The notes beneath the pieces were generated by a model. It had not been told where the DNA came from. It saw only the letters and a list, made by a program, of their open reading frames with translations, and ran no database searches. Positions 33,201-38,468 of a stretch of DNA of 64,000 nucleotides are shown here, piece by piece. The stretch comes from Psococerastis gibbosa (taxonomy: Eukaryota > Arthropoda > Insecta > Psocodea > Psocidae). Location: assembly GCA_963971405.1 (NCBI GenBank), contig OZ020491.1, positions 19,462,855 to 19,526,854 on the forward strand, read 5' to 3'. Both the position numbers and the translations under genes were made by a program. Within the stretch, counting starts at the first letter, position 1. Every line of letters begins with the position of its first letter.

Positions 33201-35971
33201 GCCGAGATATTTATACTCAAGGACTTGCTCAATTTTCTGTTTGCACTTACAATTTACAAAACCGTCATGGAGACACTCATGATTATGGAGAGGTTGACTG
33301 TCAGGAATGAATAGAAGAGGCTGACGTATCAAACCCGGGCAAATGGCTGATTGCAGAAGATGACAATGTTATCACAGTAATCAAAATGTATCAAAACAAC
33401 AAACATATCTAAAAATAGGGGTATTCACTGTATTGGTAGGAAAGGGAAAAAAGGAAAATGGGAAAATAGAGAAATAATTCAGCGTGAGGATACCTCCACT
33501 AACCAAAGAAATAGAAAATCGAAAAATAGAACTCCAGTTTTTTACGTAGAAAAATAATGCCATAAGTATACGTGTTTTTCTACGTCTCCTACTTTACCCG
33601 ACCGGTAGGTAGGGGAACTGCACTTGGGAAATCGGAAAAGGCCATATTTATTGTCGTTTTGAATTTGAATCTTGCTTTTTATTTTTATTTTATTTAAAAA
33701 ATAAGCTCTGCGACAGAAATTAATAAAAATAAAAAAAAATAAAGGAAACATGTGGCAACTAGCAAGAGGTGCACTACAGCAGATGTTTCTAAGTTACTAC
33801 CCAAAGGCAAAGAAACTTTTGATGTAAGTTAGGTTAGGTTTTTCTATTTCTATGGTTGATTTATTTCTCTATTTTCACATTTCCTTTCTTCCCTTTTCTA
33901 CCAACGCAGTGAATACCCCTACTATAAAAAAACAGACTTACCAACAATTCGATTCCGTATTTCGCTATCGTTCAGTCCAAAAACGTTGGCTTGAAATCCG
34001 TTGTCAGGAAAGTAGTACGTTTCTATTTCTAGGGAGAACTTCTCGACAAATGGACACGTATACCGTGTTTTAGTATATGGATATGCGTTCCAGGCCTCTT
34101 CCTCGACGGTCAGCGCTGACTTGGGCAGCAGCGATTTGAACCATCCGGGTAGATGCGACCCCACGTGGTACAACTTTTTCGTATACTGCCCGTTGCCGCC
34201 AGGACCTCCTTCGTATGGCTCGTTGATAAGAATTTCTACTCCACTTCCTATGCCTTTACTTTCTTCCCTACTTTTTTTCTGAAAGAAATAGAGCTGTTAT
34301 CGCGGACAGAAGTTTATAATTATCTAAAGGCCGGTACACACGGATGGTTCGAATCCAGCGATTCAAGGACAAATGGATTGGTGATTGGTTGATGGAAAAA
34401 ACTGTCAATTTCTGAACGTACACCGGTGTGTAGTCTACTTCACGCCAGTTTCAGAAATCTTGTGAAGTTGACTCTGATTTTCCAACTACAATTTGTTACA
34501 ATGAAAAATTTCTCAGCGAGTCACCGGCGTACGAATTTTCCTTCTATACCGGGCCTAAGTCCTTACTTTATAACTGTGTGAGAGGGGGTACGGGAAAAGA
34601 ACCTCCCCAAAGATCGCTTTTTATACACGTGTTATAAAAACCGATCGGGCGTACCCTGGGCAACGCAAAGTGGAAACATCTACCGGCTAATCCTTTCACC
34701 ACTGAGACCAAAGACGACCTTTGGGTGTGCACCGACCATGGCGTCAGGTTAGAAAGATTACTGCGAATCAGCGGGAATTCTCAATAGTCACAATCAAGTG
34801 GTTTACTGATGGCTCTAGGCTAGGACGTACAAAGCCAAGAACAGGCCTTGGTGTCTTTGGTCCTGGGGCTAAATATCTGGAGTCTCTTGGGCAGACAACT
34901 ACAGTATATCTCTCTGGGCTTTGCAACTAAAATGGACATCTGACTAACATAGGTGTCAGAGAGTCTAGAGCATGCAGATTCTGCAATGAAGGAACGGAGG
35001 ACCCCTAGCACATCCTCCTTCACTGCGATGCAATCACACAAAGAAGAGTGATTGGGAAGCTCGCAGTTACATGTAAAAGACCTACCGCTTCTAAACCCTC
35101 TCAAGATCCTGGCTCTCCTGAGGGAGATAGGACTCGAGGAAGTGAAGCGATGTAGATACTTTGTTGTAGGGGGCACAATAGGCCCAATCGGCTTAAGTGC
35201 ACATAGGTAACACCCTGTACCCCATTAATTGAAAAAAACCTTGTGAGAGTTTCCTTGTTGACTTTGTGGAGTCCGCAGTACTTTAGAGGGATCGTTTCGA
35301 TATTTTTTTTAACCTAAAGATGTCTACTACGATTTACTGCTTATTCCAGCGATCAGCCCGAATCAACGCATTTGCGCTATTGGTTCTGTTTATAGGGAGT
35401 CTTCAAAGTAGCTGAGCTTCTGAGTAATGCCTTATGGTATCAGAGGCGAAGACGCGAAAATCCCTTATCTGCACCTCTTTGTCATGAACATGGAAGCTCG
35501 TAATGGCGACTGAACAGACAGGGGACCGAGTTTGAGCCGGGCTAATCAAAAAACACAGTCTTTTATGTGCAGGGCACTTTTCTGTCTTGGTGTTGGGAAA
35601 CTGACCCCGAATGCGATGGAACTCAATGAAGAGTCAACGGCATAAGGATGCAGAAGGCAACGTGAAACCACTGCATTACAACTCCCTAGTATAGTCATCA
35701 TGACTACAATTGCCATGATGATTACAATCTTCGATAGAAGAGGCATCCGAAGAAGTAGGAGAAGAACAGGTAGTCGAATATTGTCACTGACAACACTAAC
35801 AAATTTAAGGGGTTGGCGGCATTGGTCAAGGGACCAAGTAGGTCTTGGTCCATAAAAAGCCCTTCAGGAAAACATCTTTTTTATGTTACTTACAGCAATC
35901 ATATACAGCTGAGCGATTCGGTACTCCTCTACCGTAAGCGGCAGAGGTATGCGGTACTCTTTGATGAGCAT
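5960..35971 (-). CDS. rdgB: RdgB/PITPNM phosphatidylinositol transfer protein, complete, 17 exons
   Basis: Class IIA phosphatidylinositol transfer protein (Drosophila RdgB, vertebrate PITPNM/Nir). The family moves phosphatidylinositol and phosphatidic acid between ER and plasma membrane at contact sites. I joined the exons 35894-35971, 33942-34278, 28617-28874, 27391-27573, 26378-26507, 25098-25279, 21911-22015, 19408-19735, 18035-18252, 17291-17456, 15913-16193, 12686-12838, 10576-10724, 8873-9095, 7708-8014, 6951-7096 and 5960-6273. All junctions are GT-AG with matching phases, and the sum is 3558 nt (1185 residues plus stop), close to the size of fly RdgB. Order: PITP domain (about 1-265), FFAT-like motif (384-390), GDSVGS motif (607-612), DDHD region (about 662-856), LNS2 domain (about 930-1150), C-terminus RRRR. 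The start is the family-typical [17 protein letters not shown]. The structure is intact despite many intronic transposons. Exon edges are read by eye, not from cDNA. Confidence 0.97.
6300..6460 (-). mobile_element. Second SINE-like family, copy 1
   Basis: Consensus on its own strand: GGTGGTAGCGTGCTTGTACTTGTGCGAGTCTC ... ending ATCGGATACATTCATTAAAT. Here complete on the minus strand, about 25 bp upstream of rdgB exon 17. (Motif given in parts: GGTAGCGTGCTTGTACTTG, GTGCGAGTCTC.). Confidence 0.7.
6505..6662 (+). mobile_element. LINE reverse transcriptase C-terminal tail
   Basis: Plus-strand frame [20 protein letters not shown] then [15 protein letters not shown] and ADP. This follows the usual RPxGRPxxRWxDxxxxDL...A.DRxxWR pattern at the end of many non-LTR ORFs. 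Stops and changes mark it as dead. Confidence 0.65.
6951..7096 (-). CDS. rdgB: rdgB exon 16, LNS2 domain
   Basis: Codes residues 1033-1081: [36 protein letters not shown] and [18 protein letters not shown] is the LNS2 signature. The exon has no ATG, which makes it easy to miss. It was found by translating the gap between exons 15 and 17, and it restores the frame exactly. Confidence 0.97.
7432..7702 (-). repeat. Two partial tandem copies of rdgB exon 15 end
   Basis: Copy 2 (7561 to about 7690) still reads [20 protein letters not shown] and [12 protein letters not shown] and ends at an intact GTAAGT donor 147 bp from the real one. Copy 3 (7432 to about 7550) has a deletion and a stop but keeps [13 protein letters not shown] and a GT donor. 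Neither has a splice acceptor of its own. Confidence 0.9.
7708..8014 (-). CDS. rdgB: rdgB exon 15, LNS2 domain
   Basis: Codes residues 931-1032: [59 protein letters not shown] and [16 protein letters not shown] holds the DxD-like position of the HAD-related LNS2 fold, which binds phosphatidic acid in this family. Acceptor at 8015-8016, phase 1 in, phase 2 out. The last 140 bp or so are followed by two decayed tandem copies. Confidence 0.98.
8592..8868. mobile_element. Harbinger-like fold-back MITE H5 at rdgB exon 14 donor
   Basis: 277-bp palindrome with ends GGCGCCCATTCCACCGG. Flanks ATA / TTA are an imperfect 3-bp duplication. It carries the AGACTATTATG module. Its right end lies at intron position +5 of the exon 14 donor. 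Confidence 0.85.
8873..9095 (-). CDS. rdgB: rdgB exon 14, start of LNS2 region
   Basis: Codes residues 857-930, including [31 protein letters not shown] and [15 protein letters not shown]. Phase 0 in, phase 1 out. The donor is G|GTAAAG, and a Harbinger-like MITE begins at intron position +5. Confidence 0.97.
9204..9599. mobile_element. Harbinger-like composite MITE H6 with MADF-like ORF start
   Basis: 396 bp, ends GGCGGGGATTCCACCGACC / complement, TTA duplication (9201-9203, 9600-9602). Same build as H4, with an intact ATG at 9410 opening [19 protein letters not shown]. In rdgB intron 13, 108 bp before exon 14. Confidence 0.9.
10400..10539 (-). mobile_element. Truncated MITE of the CGCTACTTCGGAAGAA family
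   Basis: Read on the minus strand, it aligns with the left arm of the copy at 41160 and lacks the other end. Its terminus lies 36 bp past the exon 13 donor. Confidence 0.65.
10576..10724 (-). CDS. rdgB: rdgB exon 13, DDHD domain end
   Basis: Codes residues 807-856: [20 protein letters not shown] and [20 protein letters not shown]. These contain the last Asp and the His of the DDHD signature. It starts in phase 1 and ends in phase 0. Confidence 0.97.
10819..10928. mobile_element. Short inverted-repeat element
   Basis: CAGTGCCGGATTTG at the left and CCAAATCCGGCAC at the right, with a pyrimidine/A-rich centre, hAT-MITE-like. No target duplication seen. rdgB intron 12. Confidence 0.5.
12309..12536. 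mobile_element. MITE with CGCTACTTCGGAAGAA ends, copy 1
   Basis: Inverted ends CGCTACTTCGGAAGAA / TTCTTCCAAAGTAGCG, AT-rich centre, 228 bp. Same family as 41160-41401. rdgB intron 12. Confidence 0.75.
12686..12838 (-). CDS. rdgB: rdgB exon 12, DDHD domain
   Basis: Codes residues 756-806: [17 protein letters not shown], then [15 protein letters not shown], matching the RRLSD-x-S-x-QSTISG stretch of fly RdgB. The acceptor is TTCTAG at 12839-12840. The first part of this exon with its acceptor is repeated several times upstream in the transcript (12960-13600). Confidence 0.93.
12800..13600 (-). repeat. Diverged tandem copies of rdgB exon 12 5' edge
   Basis: The acceptor and first codons of exon 12 recur at about 12995, 13163, 13348 and 13530 with 164-186 bp spacing. 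The copy near 13348 reads GTTTTAG then codons for [14 protein letters not shown], close to [10 protein letters not shown] in the exon. Spacer sequence (GAAAGAAGACAAG, GGTTACACGATAC) is repeated too. Confidence 0.8.
13890..14640. mobile_element. Large inverted-repeat element with H7 inside
   Basis: Left arm has ACGGACGATCGCTGGGAAAT and GCGCGAATTGCCGACGTTTT; the right arm has their complements (14400-14632). H7 sits in the middle. Shares ACGGACGATTCGA and CGACTCGCTGA motifs with 34329-34555. Ends approximate. rdgB intron 11. Confidence 0.65.
14250..14398. mobile_element. Harbinger-like fold-back MITE H7
   Basis: 149-bp palindrome, ends GGCGCTGATTCCACCAACGT, core GTGGTAGCAGACATTTTTAG. Left flank TTA, right flank TAA. 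It is nested inside a larger inverted repeat (13890-14640) in rdgB intron 11. Confidence 0.86.
14775..15499. mobile_element. Inverted-repeat element with GGCGTATTTTGTTACA ends
   Basis: 725 bp with terminal inverted repeats GGCGTATTTTGTTACATGAA / TTCGTGTAACAAAATACGCC. A smaller perfect-looking palindrome (15143-15245, arms CAGTAGAAAATGGGCTGATG) sits inside. No transposase. rdgB intron 11. Confidence 0.7.
15913..16193 (-). CDS. rdgB: rdgB exon 11, DDHD domain
   Basis: Codes residues 662-755: [40 protein letters not shown] and [13 protein letters not shown]. These hold the first conserved Asp positions of the DDHD domain. Phase 2 in, phase 1 out. Confidence 0.97.
16212..16275 (-). mobile_element. 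SINE 3' end fragment
   Basis: AAATAAATAAATAAGGC then CTAGCGAAGTTAGGG, the complement of the SINE tail. It starts about 20 bp upstream of the exon 11 acceptor, in rdgB intron 10. Confidence 0.55.
16948..17260 (-). mobile_element. LINE ORF C-terminal fragment
   Basis: A 91-codon minus-strand frame: [50 protein letters not shown] and [15 protein letters not shown]-x-LRH and GRPR-x-x-YLDQ are typical of the tail of non-LTR endonuclease-reverse transcriptases. A short GAAGAAGAAG tail follows. rdgB intron 10. Confidence 0.85.
17291..17456 (-). CDS. rdgB: rdgB exon 10, GDSVGS motif
   Basis: Codes residues 607-661. It starts at [17 protein letters not shown], the nucleophile-elbow-like motif of DDHD/lipase-like proteins, and ends in RRRSSSTR, a basic serine cluster also seen in fly RdgB. 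Phase 1 in, phase 2 out. Donor AG|GTGACC is weaker than the others. Confidence 0.95.
17545..17700 (-). mobile_element. Second SINE-like family, copy 2
   Basis: Has GAATGTATCCGAATAACC, GACACGTCTCC, GACCGCAAGGTGTGTAGAGA and CTCGCACAAGTACAAG on the + strand. Just upstream of rdgB exon 10 in the transcript. Confidence 0.72.
18035..18252 (-). CDS. rdgB: rdgB exon 9, central region
   Basis: Codes residues 534-606: [30 protein letters not shown] and the FTGQVVFVG strand leading to the GDSVG turn in the next exon. Phase 2 in, phase 1 out. Confidence 0.96.
18500..18590 (-). repeat. tRNA-like sequence, probably SINE-derived
   Basis: The minus strand shows an anticodon-like arm CCACCCTCGTAAGGTGG and box B GGGTTCGAATCCC, but the acceptor stem does not pair. 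Read as a tRNA relic, not a working gene. Confidence 0.45.
18681..18883 (+). mobile_element. tRNA-Glu-derived SINE copy b
   Basis: Same head (CGACTTTCACCCGAAAGGTT), box B GGTTCGAGTC, body GCTTTATAGCCC and tail. Inserted between inverted flanks (GGTGACGGATTTGGTG at 19040 and its complement at 18570). rdgB intron 8. Confidence 0.83.
19060..19215 (+). mobile_element. Decayed SINE of the same family
   Basis: ACCGAAAGGTTTTAATTTCG, TGGCCATGCTTC and ACTCCGCTAAGTTGGTTCC align with the SINE but many positions differ. Confidence 0.6.
19408..19735 (-). CDS. rdgB: rdgB exon 8, central region
   Basis: Codes residues 425-533. It begins [17 protein letters not shown] and contains [20 protein letters not shown] and the [13 protein letters not shown] segment of the lipase-like central region. 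Phase 1 in, phase 2 out. A decayed SINE follows about 190 bp past the donor. Confidence 0.96.
19886..20025. mobile_element. Harbinger-like fold-back MITE H8
   Basis: Same subfamily as H1 but with the asymmetric centre inverted. Flanks GAA / TAA. In rdgB intron 7, 150 bp before exon 8. Confidence 0.86.
20745..20962 (-). mobile_element. tRNA-Glu-derived SINE copy c
   Basis: Minus-strand copy with complete body and head and an AAATAAATAAATAAGG tail on the + strand. rdgB intron 7. Confidence 0.84.
21911..22015 (-). CDS. rdgB: rdgB exon 7, linker
   Basis: Codes residues 390-424, serine-rich, with a TKWSSLNLL segment like the T-K-W element found after the FFAT motif in the family. Phases 1/1. It joins exon 8 in frame to give [19 protein letters not shown], as in fly RdgB. 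Confidence 0.9.
22861..23290. repeat. Tandem repeat, about 117-bp unit
   Basis: TTGGAGAGGTTTGTGAAC starts at 22926, 23045 and 23160, with a shortened unit at 22861. Units include AGGCTTATAGCTGGTTGACC and TATTTTTGAGGAGTAT. rdgB intron 6. Confidence 0.88.
23397..23565. mobile_element. Fold-back MITE with CAGCCTGATC ends, copy 1
   Basis: CAGCCTGATCGAGGCGATTA and its complement enclose a GGTATTTACTTAA palindromic region. CTG on both sides. rdgB intron 6. Confidence 0.78.
23755..23905 (-). mobile_element. Second SINE-like family, copy 3
   Basis: Same order of blocks: CATACAAACAATTTAATGAA, GTATCCGATTGACCTC, CTCCGATCGCATGGC, GACTCACACAAGTA. rdgB intron 6. Confidence 0.72.
24675..24831. mobile_element. 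Short AT-rich MITE
   Basis: CCCTGATTACACTAGAATATT at the left and AATATTTGAGTGGGTAATAGGG at the right are imperfect inverted repeats around ATATTTATT-rich sequence. rdgB intron 6. Confidence 0.5.
24891..25088. mobile_element. hAT-type MITE at rdgB exon 6 donor
   Basis: 198 bp, ends CAGAGGCGGATTGA and GGATCCGCTCTTG, with a perfect 8-bp duplication TGTACGTA (24883-24890, 25089-25096), the hAT signature. The interior is poly-G/poly-C and A-rich. Confidence 0.9.
25098..25279 (-). CDS. rdgB: rdgB exon 6, linker and FFAT-like motif
   Basis: Codes residues 329-389 and ends in [20 protein letters not shown] followed by CQ. The acidic run followed by E-Y-F-D-C matches the FFAT motif that RdgB/Nir proteins use to bind VAP on the ER. 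Phase 2 in, phase 1 out. The donor GTACGTACA overlaps the target-site duplication of a hAT element. Confidence 0.93.
25280..26377 (-). other. rdgB intron 5
   Basis: Holds the 485-bp fold-back element (25355-25839). The remaining 26000-26377 is unassigned. Confidence 0.7.
25355..25839. mobile_element. Larger fold-back element with CAGGCTGATC ends
   Basis: 485 bp. Ends CAGGCTGATCATGGCGATAT / ATATCGCCATGATCAGCCTG. Likely a longer relative of the CAGCCTGATC MITEs. Outside it, ACTGGTCTAAAA-GGTTC occurs on both sides (about 25336 and 25857). rdgB intron 5. Confidence 0.72.
26378..26507 (-). CDS. rdgB: rdgB exon 5, linker
   Basis: Codes about 43 residues of low-complexity Ser/Thr/Ala-rich linker between the PITP domain and the FFAT motif. 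It is assigned by phase (1 in, 2 out), a TTTCAG acceptor, an AG|GTTTGT donor and an uninterrupted frame. Linker sequence is poorly conserved in the family, so this exon rests on splice logic. Confidence 0.82.
26907..26990. mobile_element. hAT-like terminus, truncated
   Basis: CAGTGGTAACCAAACTGTGG starts at 26907, followed by inverted GGTGGTCCA repeats. No matching right end found. Confidence 0.5.
27391..27573 (-). CDS. rdgB: rdgB exon 4, end of PITP domain
   Basis: Codes residues 225-285. It carries [20 protein letters not shown], the conserved C-terminal PITP helix, and then an acidic, serine-rich linker. Phase 1 to phase 1, 61 codons. A 16-18 base poly-G run lies just past its donor. Confidence 0.96.
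27574..28616 (-). other. rdgB intron 3
   Basis: About 1 kb in which I recognise no element. Confidence 0.7.
28617..28874 (-). CDS. rdgB: rdgB exon 3, PITP domain
   Basis: Codes residues 139-224: DLIDVV, the YEKEEDP loop, [15 protein letters not shown], and the strongly conserved [18 protein letters not shown] segment. Phase 1 at both ends, so it is a symmetrical exon of 86 codons. Confidence 0.96.
29094..29315. mobile_element. Possible hAT-like MITE, decayed
   Basis: CAGTGCCGTAACG at one end and AATCCGGCACT at the other, with a poly-C run after the left end. Weak inverted repeats and no duplication. Just upstream of rdgB exon 3. Confidence 0.35.
29318..29458 (+). mobile_element. SINE, 5'-truncated copy d
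   Basis: Starts at ACATTTTCTGGCTATGCTTC, lacks the tRNA-like head, and ends in ATTTATTTATTTA. rdgB intron 2. Confidence 0.8.
30210..30430. mobile_element. Harbinger-like fold-back MITE H9
   Basis: 221 bp, ends GGCGGCAATTACACCGACCT / GGTCGGTGGAATTGCCGCC, TAA on both sides (30207-30209, 30431-30433). Core GACGTGGTAGC plus the AGACTATTA module. In rdgB intron 2. Confidence 0.87.
31000..31430. mobile_element. Possible inverted-repeat element
   Basis: GATCCGCCATCTTTTGGCCTC near 31030 has a diverged complement (AGCCCAAAAATGGCGGAAAT) near 31390. Low conservation. rdgB intron 2. Confidence 0.35.
32706..33332 (-). mobile_element. LINE reverse transcriptase C-terminal half
   Basis: A 208-codon open frame with [56 protein letters not shown] and LQDAIVKVL. 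It matches the thumb and post-RT region of CR1/Jockey-like LINEs (YLGVxID...W.HI, S.L.YGI). No catalytic YADD box is present, so it is 5'-truncated. rdgB intron 2. Confidence 0.85.
33416..33921. mobile_element. Fold-back element next to rdgB exon 2 donor
   Basis: Ends TAGGGGTATTCACTG / CAGTGAATACCCCTA, arms continuing through GGTAGAAAAGGGAA-like sequence. The right end is 20 bp from the last base of exon 2. Confidence 0.75.
33942..34278 (-). CDS. rdgB: rdgB exon 2, PITP domain
   Basis: Codes residues 27-138, from [20 protein letters not shown] through [17 protein letters not shown] to the [10 protein letters not shown] segment. These are hallmark stretches of the PITP lipid-binding fold. It starts in phase 0 after TTTCAG and ends in phase 1 at a G|GTAAGT donor. 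A fold-back element ends only 20 bp beyond this donor. Confidence 0.96.
34329..34555. mobile_element. Inverted-repeat element with GGCCGGTAC end
   Basis: Left GGCCGGTACACACGGATGGT, right TATACCGGGCC preceded by AGCGAGTCACCGGCGTACGA. Related to the larger element at 13890-14640. Lies 50 bp upstream of the exon 2 acceptor in rdgB intron 1. Confidence 0.62.
34715..35215 (+). mobile_element. LINE RNase H domain and Cys/His tail, decayed
   Basis: [20 protein letters not shown] matches the first RNase H motif (TDGS). Further on, [18 protein letters not shown] and HILLHCDAI match the Cys-rich tail of Jockey/R1-type LINEs. In-frame stops and a large internal deletion. rdgB intron 1. Confidence 0.82.
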
Positions 35972-36035
35972 TCTGACGACTGAGCAGTCACTAGGTTCAC
36001 CTCACTGCACTAATTTCTACTTGCACCGGCCCCAT
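35894..36035 (-). CDS. rdgB: rdgB exon 1 (5'UTR 35972-36035, coding 35894-35971)
   Basis: Codes residues 1-26, [20 protein letters not shown] then QLYMIA, the first strand and helix of the PITP fold. The ATG is at 35971-35969. The donor after 35894 is GT-AAGT. A candidate acceptor (TTTCAG) at 36036-36037 would make 36035 the edge of a mostly non-coding exon, so at least one upstream 5'UTR exon is expected. That UTR part starts with an ATG that opens a 12-codon upstream ORF ending at 35997. Confidence 0.9.
35997..36035 (-). promoter_or_regulatory. Possible uORF in rdgB 5'UTR
   Basis: Directly after the inferred UTR acceptor, an ATG opens 12 codons and stops at TGA (35999-35997), 25 bp before the main ATG. 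It could lower initiation at the rdgB start. It depends on the acceptor at 36036 being used. Confidence 0.4.
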
Positions 36036-36061
36036 CTGAAACAAATACGATAAAGATAAGG

Positions 36062-36065
<4 letters not shown>

Positions 36066-36096
<31 letters not shown>
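36066..36096. repeat. (TA)n microsatellite
   Basis: About 15 TA units just upstream of the rdgB 5'UTR exon. Confidence 0.9.
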
Positions 36097-36596
36097 ACAT
36101 ATACAGTACATGGGCCAAGACCAGATCGCCTTTAGCTATCAACTTCTTGCCGTGGCGAGACGACGTTGAATTCTATCAACAAAACTGCTTACCGCTCACT
36201 GTTGACCCGAGCATCGATTAGATCTGGCCAATTATGTATTACAACAACTCACATTAATTTCGTCTAACATTTTCCCATTTCGGGGGGGGGGGGAGGGTCA
36301 AATACACGCCACTGGGACCTCCAAACACTTCTAAACAGAACTGAGAACGAAACATGGAGCAATAGCATTGGAAGACTGTCAAGTAGATAGAGCGGAATAG
36401 AAAATCGACTTATACATTTAGACCTTGATGTCAGTCTACAAAATTCTCAAAACGGTTTTAAGGGAAAATCAGACACCCCCACTGGCCACTACGCGTTTTT
36501 TGTACTAAGTCGAATTTCTATGCAATGTATCGATCATAGAGCCATAAATGAGGGTAGGAGAAGCAGAAGAAATGCTCTTCTACATTGGCGTCGGTA

Positions 36597-36690
36597 ACAA
36601 GGTGGTAGCGTACTTGTACTTGAGCGAGTCTCTATATACACCATACGATCGCGGAGGCGTGTCGAAACGCAACAGAAGTATTAAGTTAAT
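36597..36690 (+). mobile_element. Second SINE-like family, copy 4 (partial)
   Basis: ACAAGGTGGTAGCGTACTTG, TACTTGAGCGAGTCTC, CGATCGCGGAGGCGTGTCG. The 3' half is missing or was displaced; H10 begins right after it and a matching 3' block (GTCAATCGGATACATTCAT) occurs past H10 at 37096. H10 probably inserted into this copy. Confidence 0.7.
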
Positions 36691-36692
36691 TA

Positions 36693-37076
36693 GGTGCCCA
36701 TTCCATTGACCGGCTAGGGCTATTTCCAACAACGGTGACGTCGTAGCAGACATTTAAGACTTAGGTGGCGTTTCCACCGACCTCGCATTGCAGAATTGAC
36801 GGAAATATTTATTTTCCTCTATGCCATAGTTAAAATTGATCAATGATCATACAGTAAAATCACAAACAAACAAACTAAAATTAAAAAATAGCGTCTTGGG
36901 ACATGTTAAGTACAAACATTTTAATAGATTTCTATAAAAAGAAAAATTCTAATTTCCGTCAATGTCATTTGCATTCTGGAATGCGAGGTCGGTGGAAACG
37001 CCACCTAAGTCTTGAATGTCTGCTACCACGTCACTGTTTTTGGAAATAGCCCTAGCCGGTCAATGGAATGGGCGCC
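36693..37076. mobile_element. Harbinger-like composite MITE H10, MADF-like start lost
   Basis: 384 bp, same build as H4, TTA duplication (36690-36692, 37077-37079). The position of the internal ATG reads ATA (36888-36890), so the short frame cannot start here. Confidence 0.9.
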
Positions 37077-37193
37077 TTAGTAAGGCAAATGAAGAGGTCA
37101 ATCGGATACATTCATAAATAAAAACACTTTGATGCATAGTCTCTATAGGCTCGAACACCGTTCCGCCAGTTTCTAAAGGCGTGGACATGACAT

Positions 37194-37382
37194 GTAGAGT
37201 GGTGGTACGGACTCTGACTTTCACCCGAAAGGTTGTTGGCGCGAGTCCTACACTTCCTATAGTTTCTGGCCATGCTTCGAAGGGCATTCCCAGTTGAGTG
37301 TAAGAGAGGGCTTTATAGCCCTAACTCCGCTAGGTTAGCTTAGTAATAGACAAAAAAAAAGTCCTTATTTATTTATTTATAA
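37194..37382 (+). mobile_element. tRNA-Glu-derived SINE copy e
   Basis: Head GACTTTCACCCGAAAGG, body GCTTTATAGCCCTAACTCCG, tail TTATTTATTTA. A short internal deletion after GAAGGGCATT. Confidence 0.82.
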
Positions 37383-37484
37383 CCTTGCCCTTTTTCACGG
37401 TATTCAAAAACCGTGAGCAAACTGTGTAAGTACCAACTACACACAAAAAAGTACCGATTCCATACTAATCTATTTATAAAAAAT

Positions 37485-37605
37485 ATATATATTCCGAATA
37501 ACCTCTTCTGCCGCCCCTGAAGGTAATACCTGTGTTGAGTTACAAGTTTCCGATCGCATGGTGTGTAGAGGAGGTAAGCTACGACTATGCCATTGAAGGC
37601 CATTT
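37485..37605 (-). mobile_element. Second SINE-like family, copy 5 (partial)
   Basis: TATTCCGAATAACCTC, GTTGAGTTACAAG, TCCGATCGCATGGTGTGTAG. Partly deleted. Confidence 0.6.
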
Positions 37606-37929
37606 GGTTTTAACGATTGGGCTGCAAGGAGGGGGGAGGCAAAATATAAACTTTCACTGCCAAACCCGAAGCTGGTTGGGATAGGCATTTTAGGGGAAAG
37701 GTAATAAGTGAAACCCCCCAATGAATTGAATAAACTACAAATTACAAGGAAGTAATGGACAAACGTAAAAGATTCAAATTACCCGGCTCCTCACGGAAAA
37801 TACCAACAGTCTCAAACTTGCGTGCAATTACAATATAACCACGAATGCATGTCACAGGATCATTAGCTATGAAAAACGGCCTAAACAAGTAATAATTCAC
37901 ATGTGACGCACCTGAAGCACAGGTCGATA

Positions 37930-38110
37930 GTGGGAATTTGTCGCCTACAGCGGACGTAGATTGTGACCTTGATAAACATCTTTTAAGCGACAACCAGAGG
38001 CAAAAACTCTTGCAGGTGTACAAAATCAAATATAGAGCTGTCAAAAAGAACCGGTGCGATAGAACCCGTACTACACTGAGGCGTATAGAAGCCAAAGCAT
38101 AAAACTGCAA
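37930..38110 (+). mobile_element. Possible retroelement polyprotein fragment
   Basis: Frame DCDLDKHLLSDNQRQKLLQV then YKIKYRAV recalls the segment before the RT domain of LTR elements (LT-x-EQ-x-x-x-L...L). Short and unsupported by other domains. Confidence 0.25.
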
Positions 38111-38263
38111 TTTTTTTCTAAATTTTGAGATAACTGCACCATGGTCTTCCTGAAGCATTTATCTATTTTAGAGGCCAATCAGTATAACTGTTGCATGTTC
38201 AGTTCCTGAATAAAATGCATTTGAAAATCAGTTTATCAATGAAAAAGATTAGTTTCTTAATAT

Positions 38264-38381
38264 GGCGGGGTTTCCATTGACTTCGTTTTTTAGCGTGAGC
38301 GTGATATTGACGTGGTAGCAGACATTAAAGACGTCTTTAATCACGCTCACGCTAAAAAACGAGGTCAATGGAAACTCCACC
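38264..38381. mobile_element. Harbinger-like fold-back MITE H11
   Basis: 118-bp palindrome, ends GGCGGGGTTTCCATTGACTT, core GACGTGGTAGCAGACATTAA. Flanks TAT / TAA. Confidence 0.84.
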
Positions 38382-38468
38382 TAACTTCAAGACAAGTGTG
38401 TTTAATGTTTAATGAGTTTGACCGCAGTTGTACGCTTTGGCTTCCATACGCCTACTTTGTTACTGTTA

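Larger units (their letters stand above)
34279..35893 (-). other. rdgB intron 1
   Basis: Contains the inverted-repeat element 34329-34555 and the LINE RNase H fragment 34715-35215. 35220-35893 unassigned. Confidence 0.7.
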
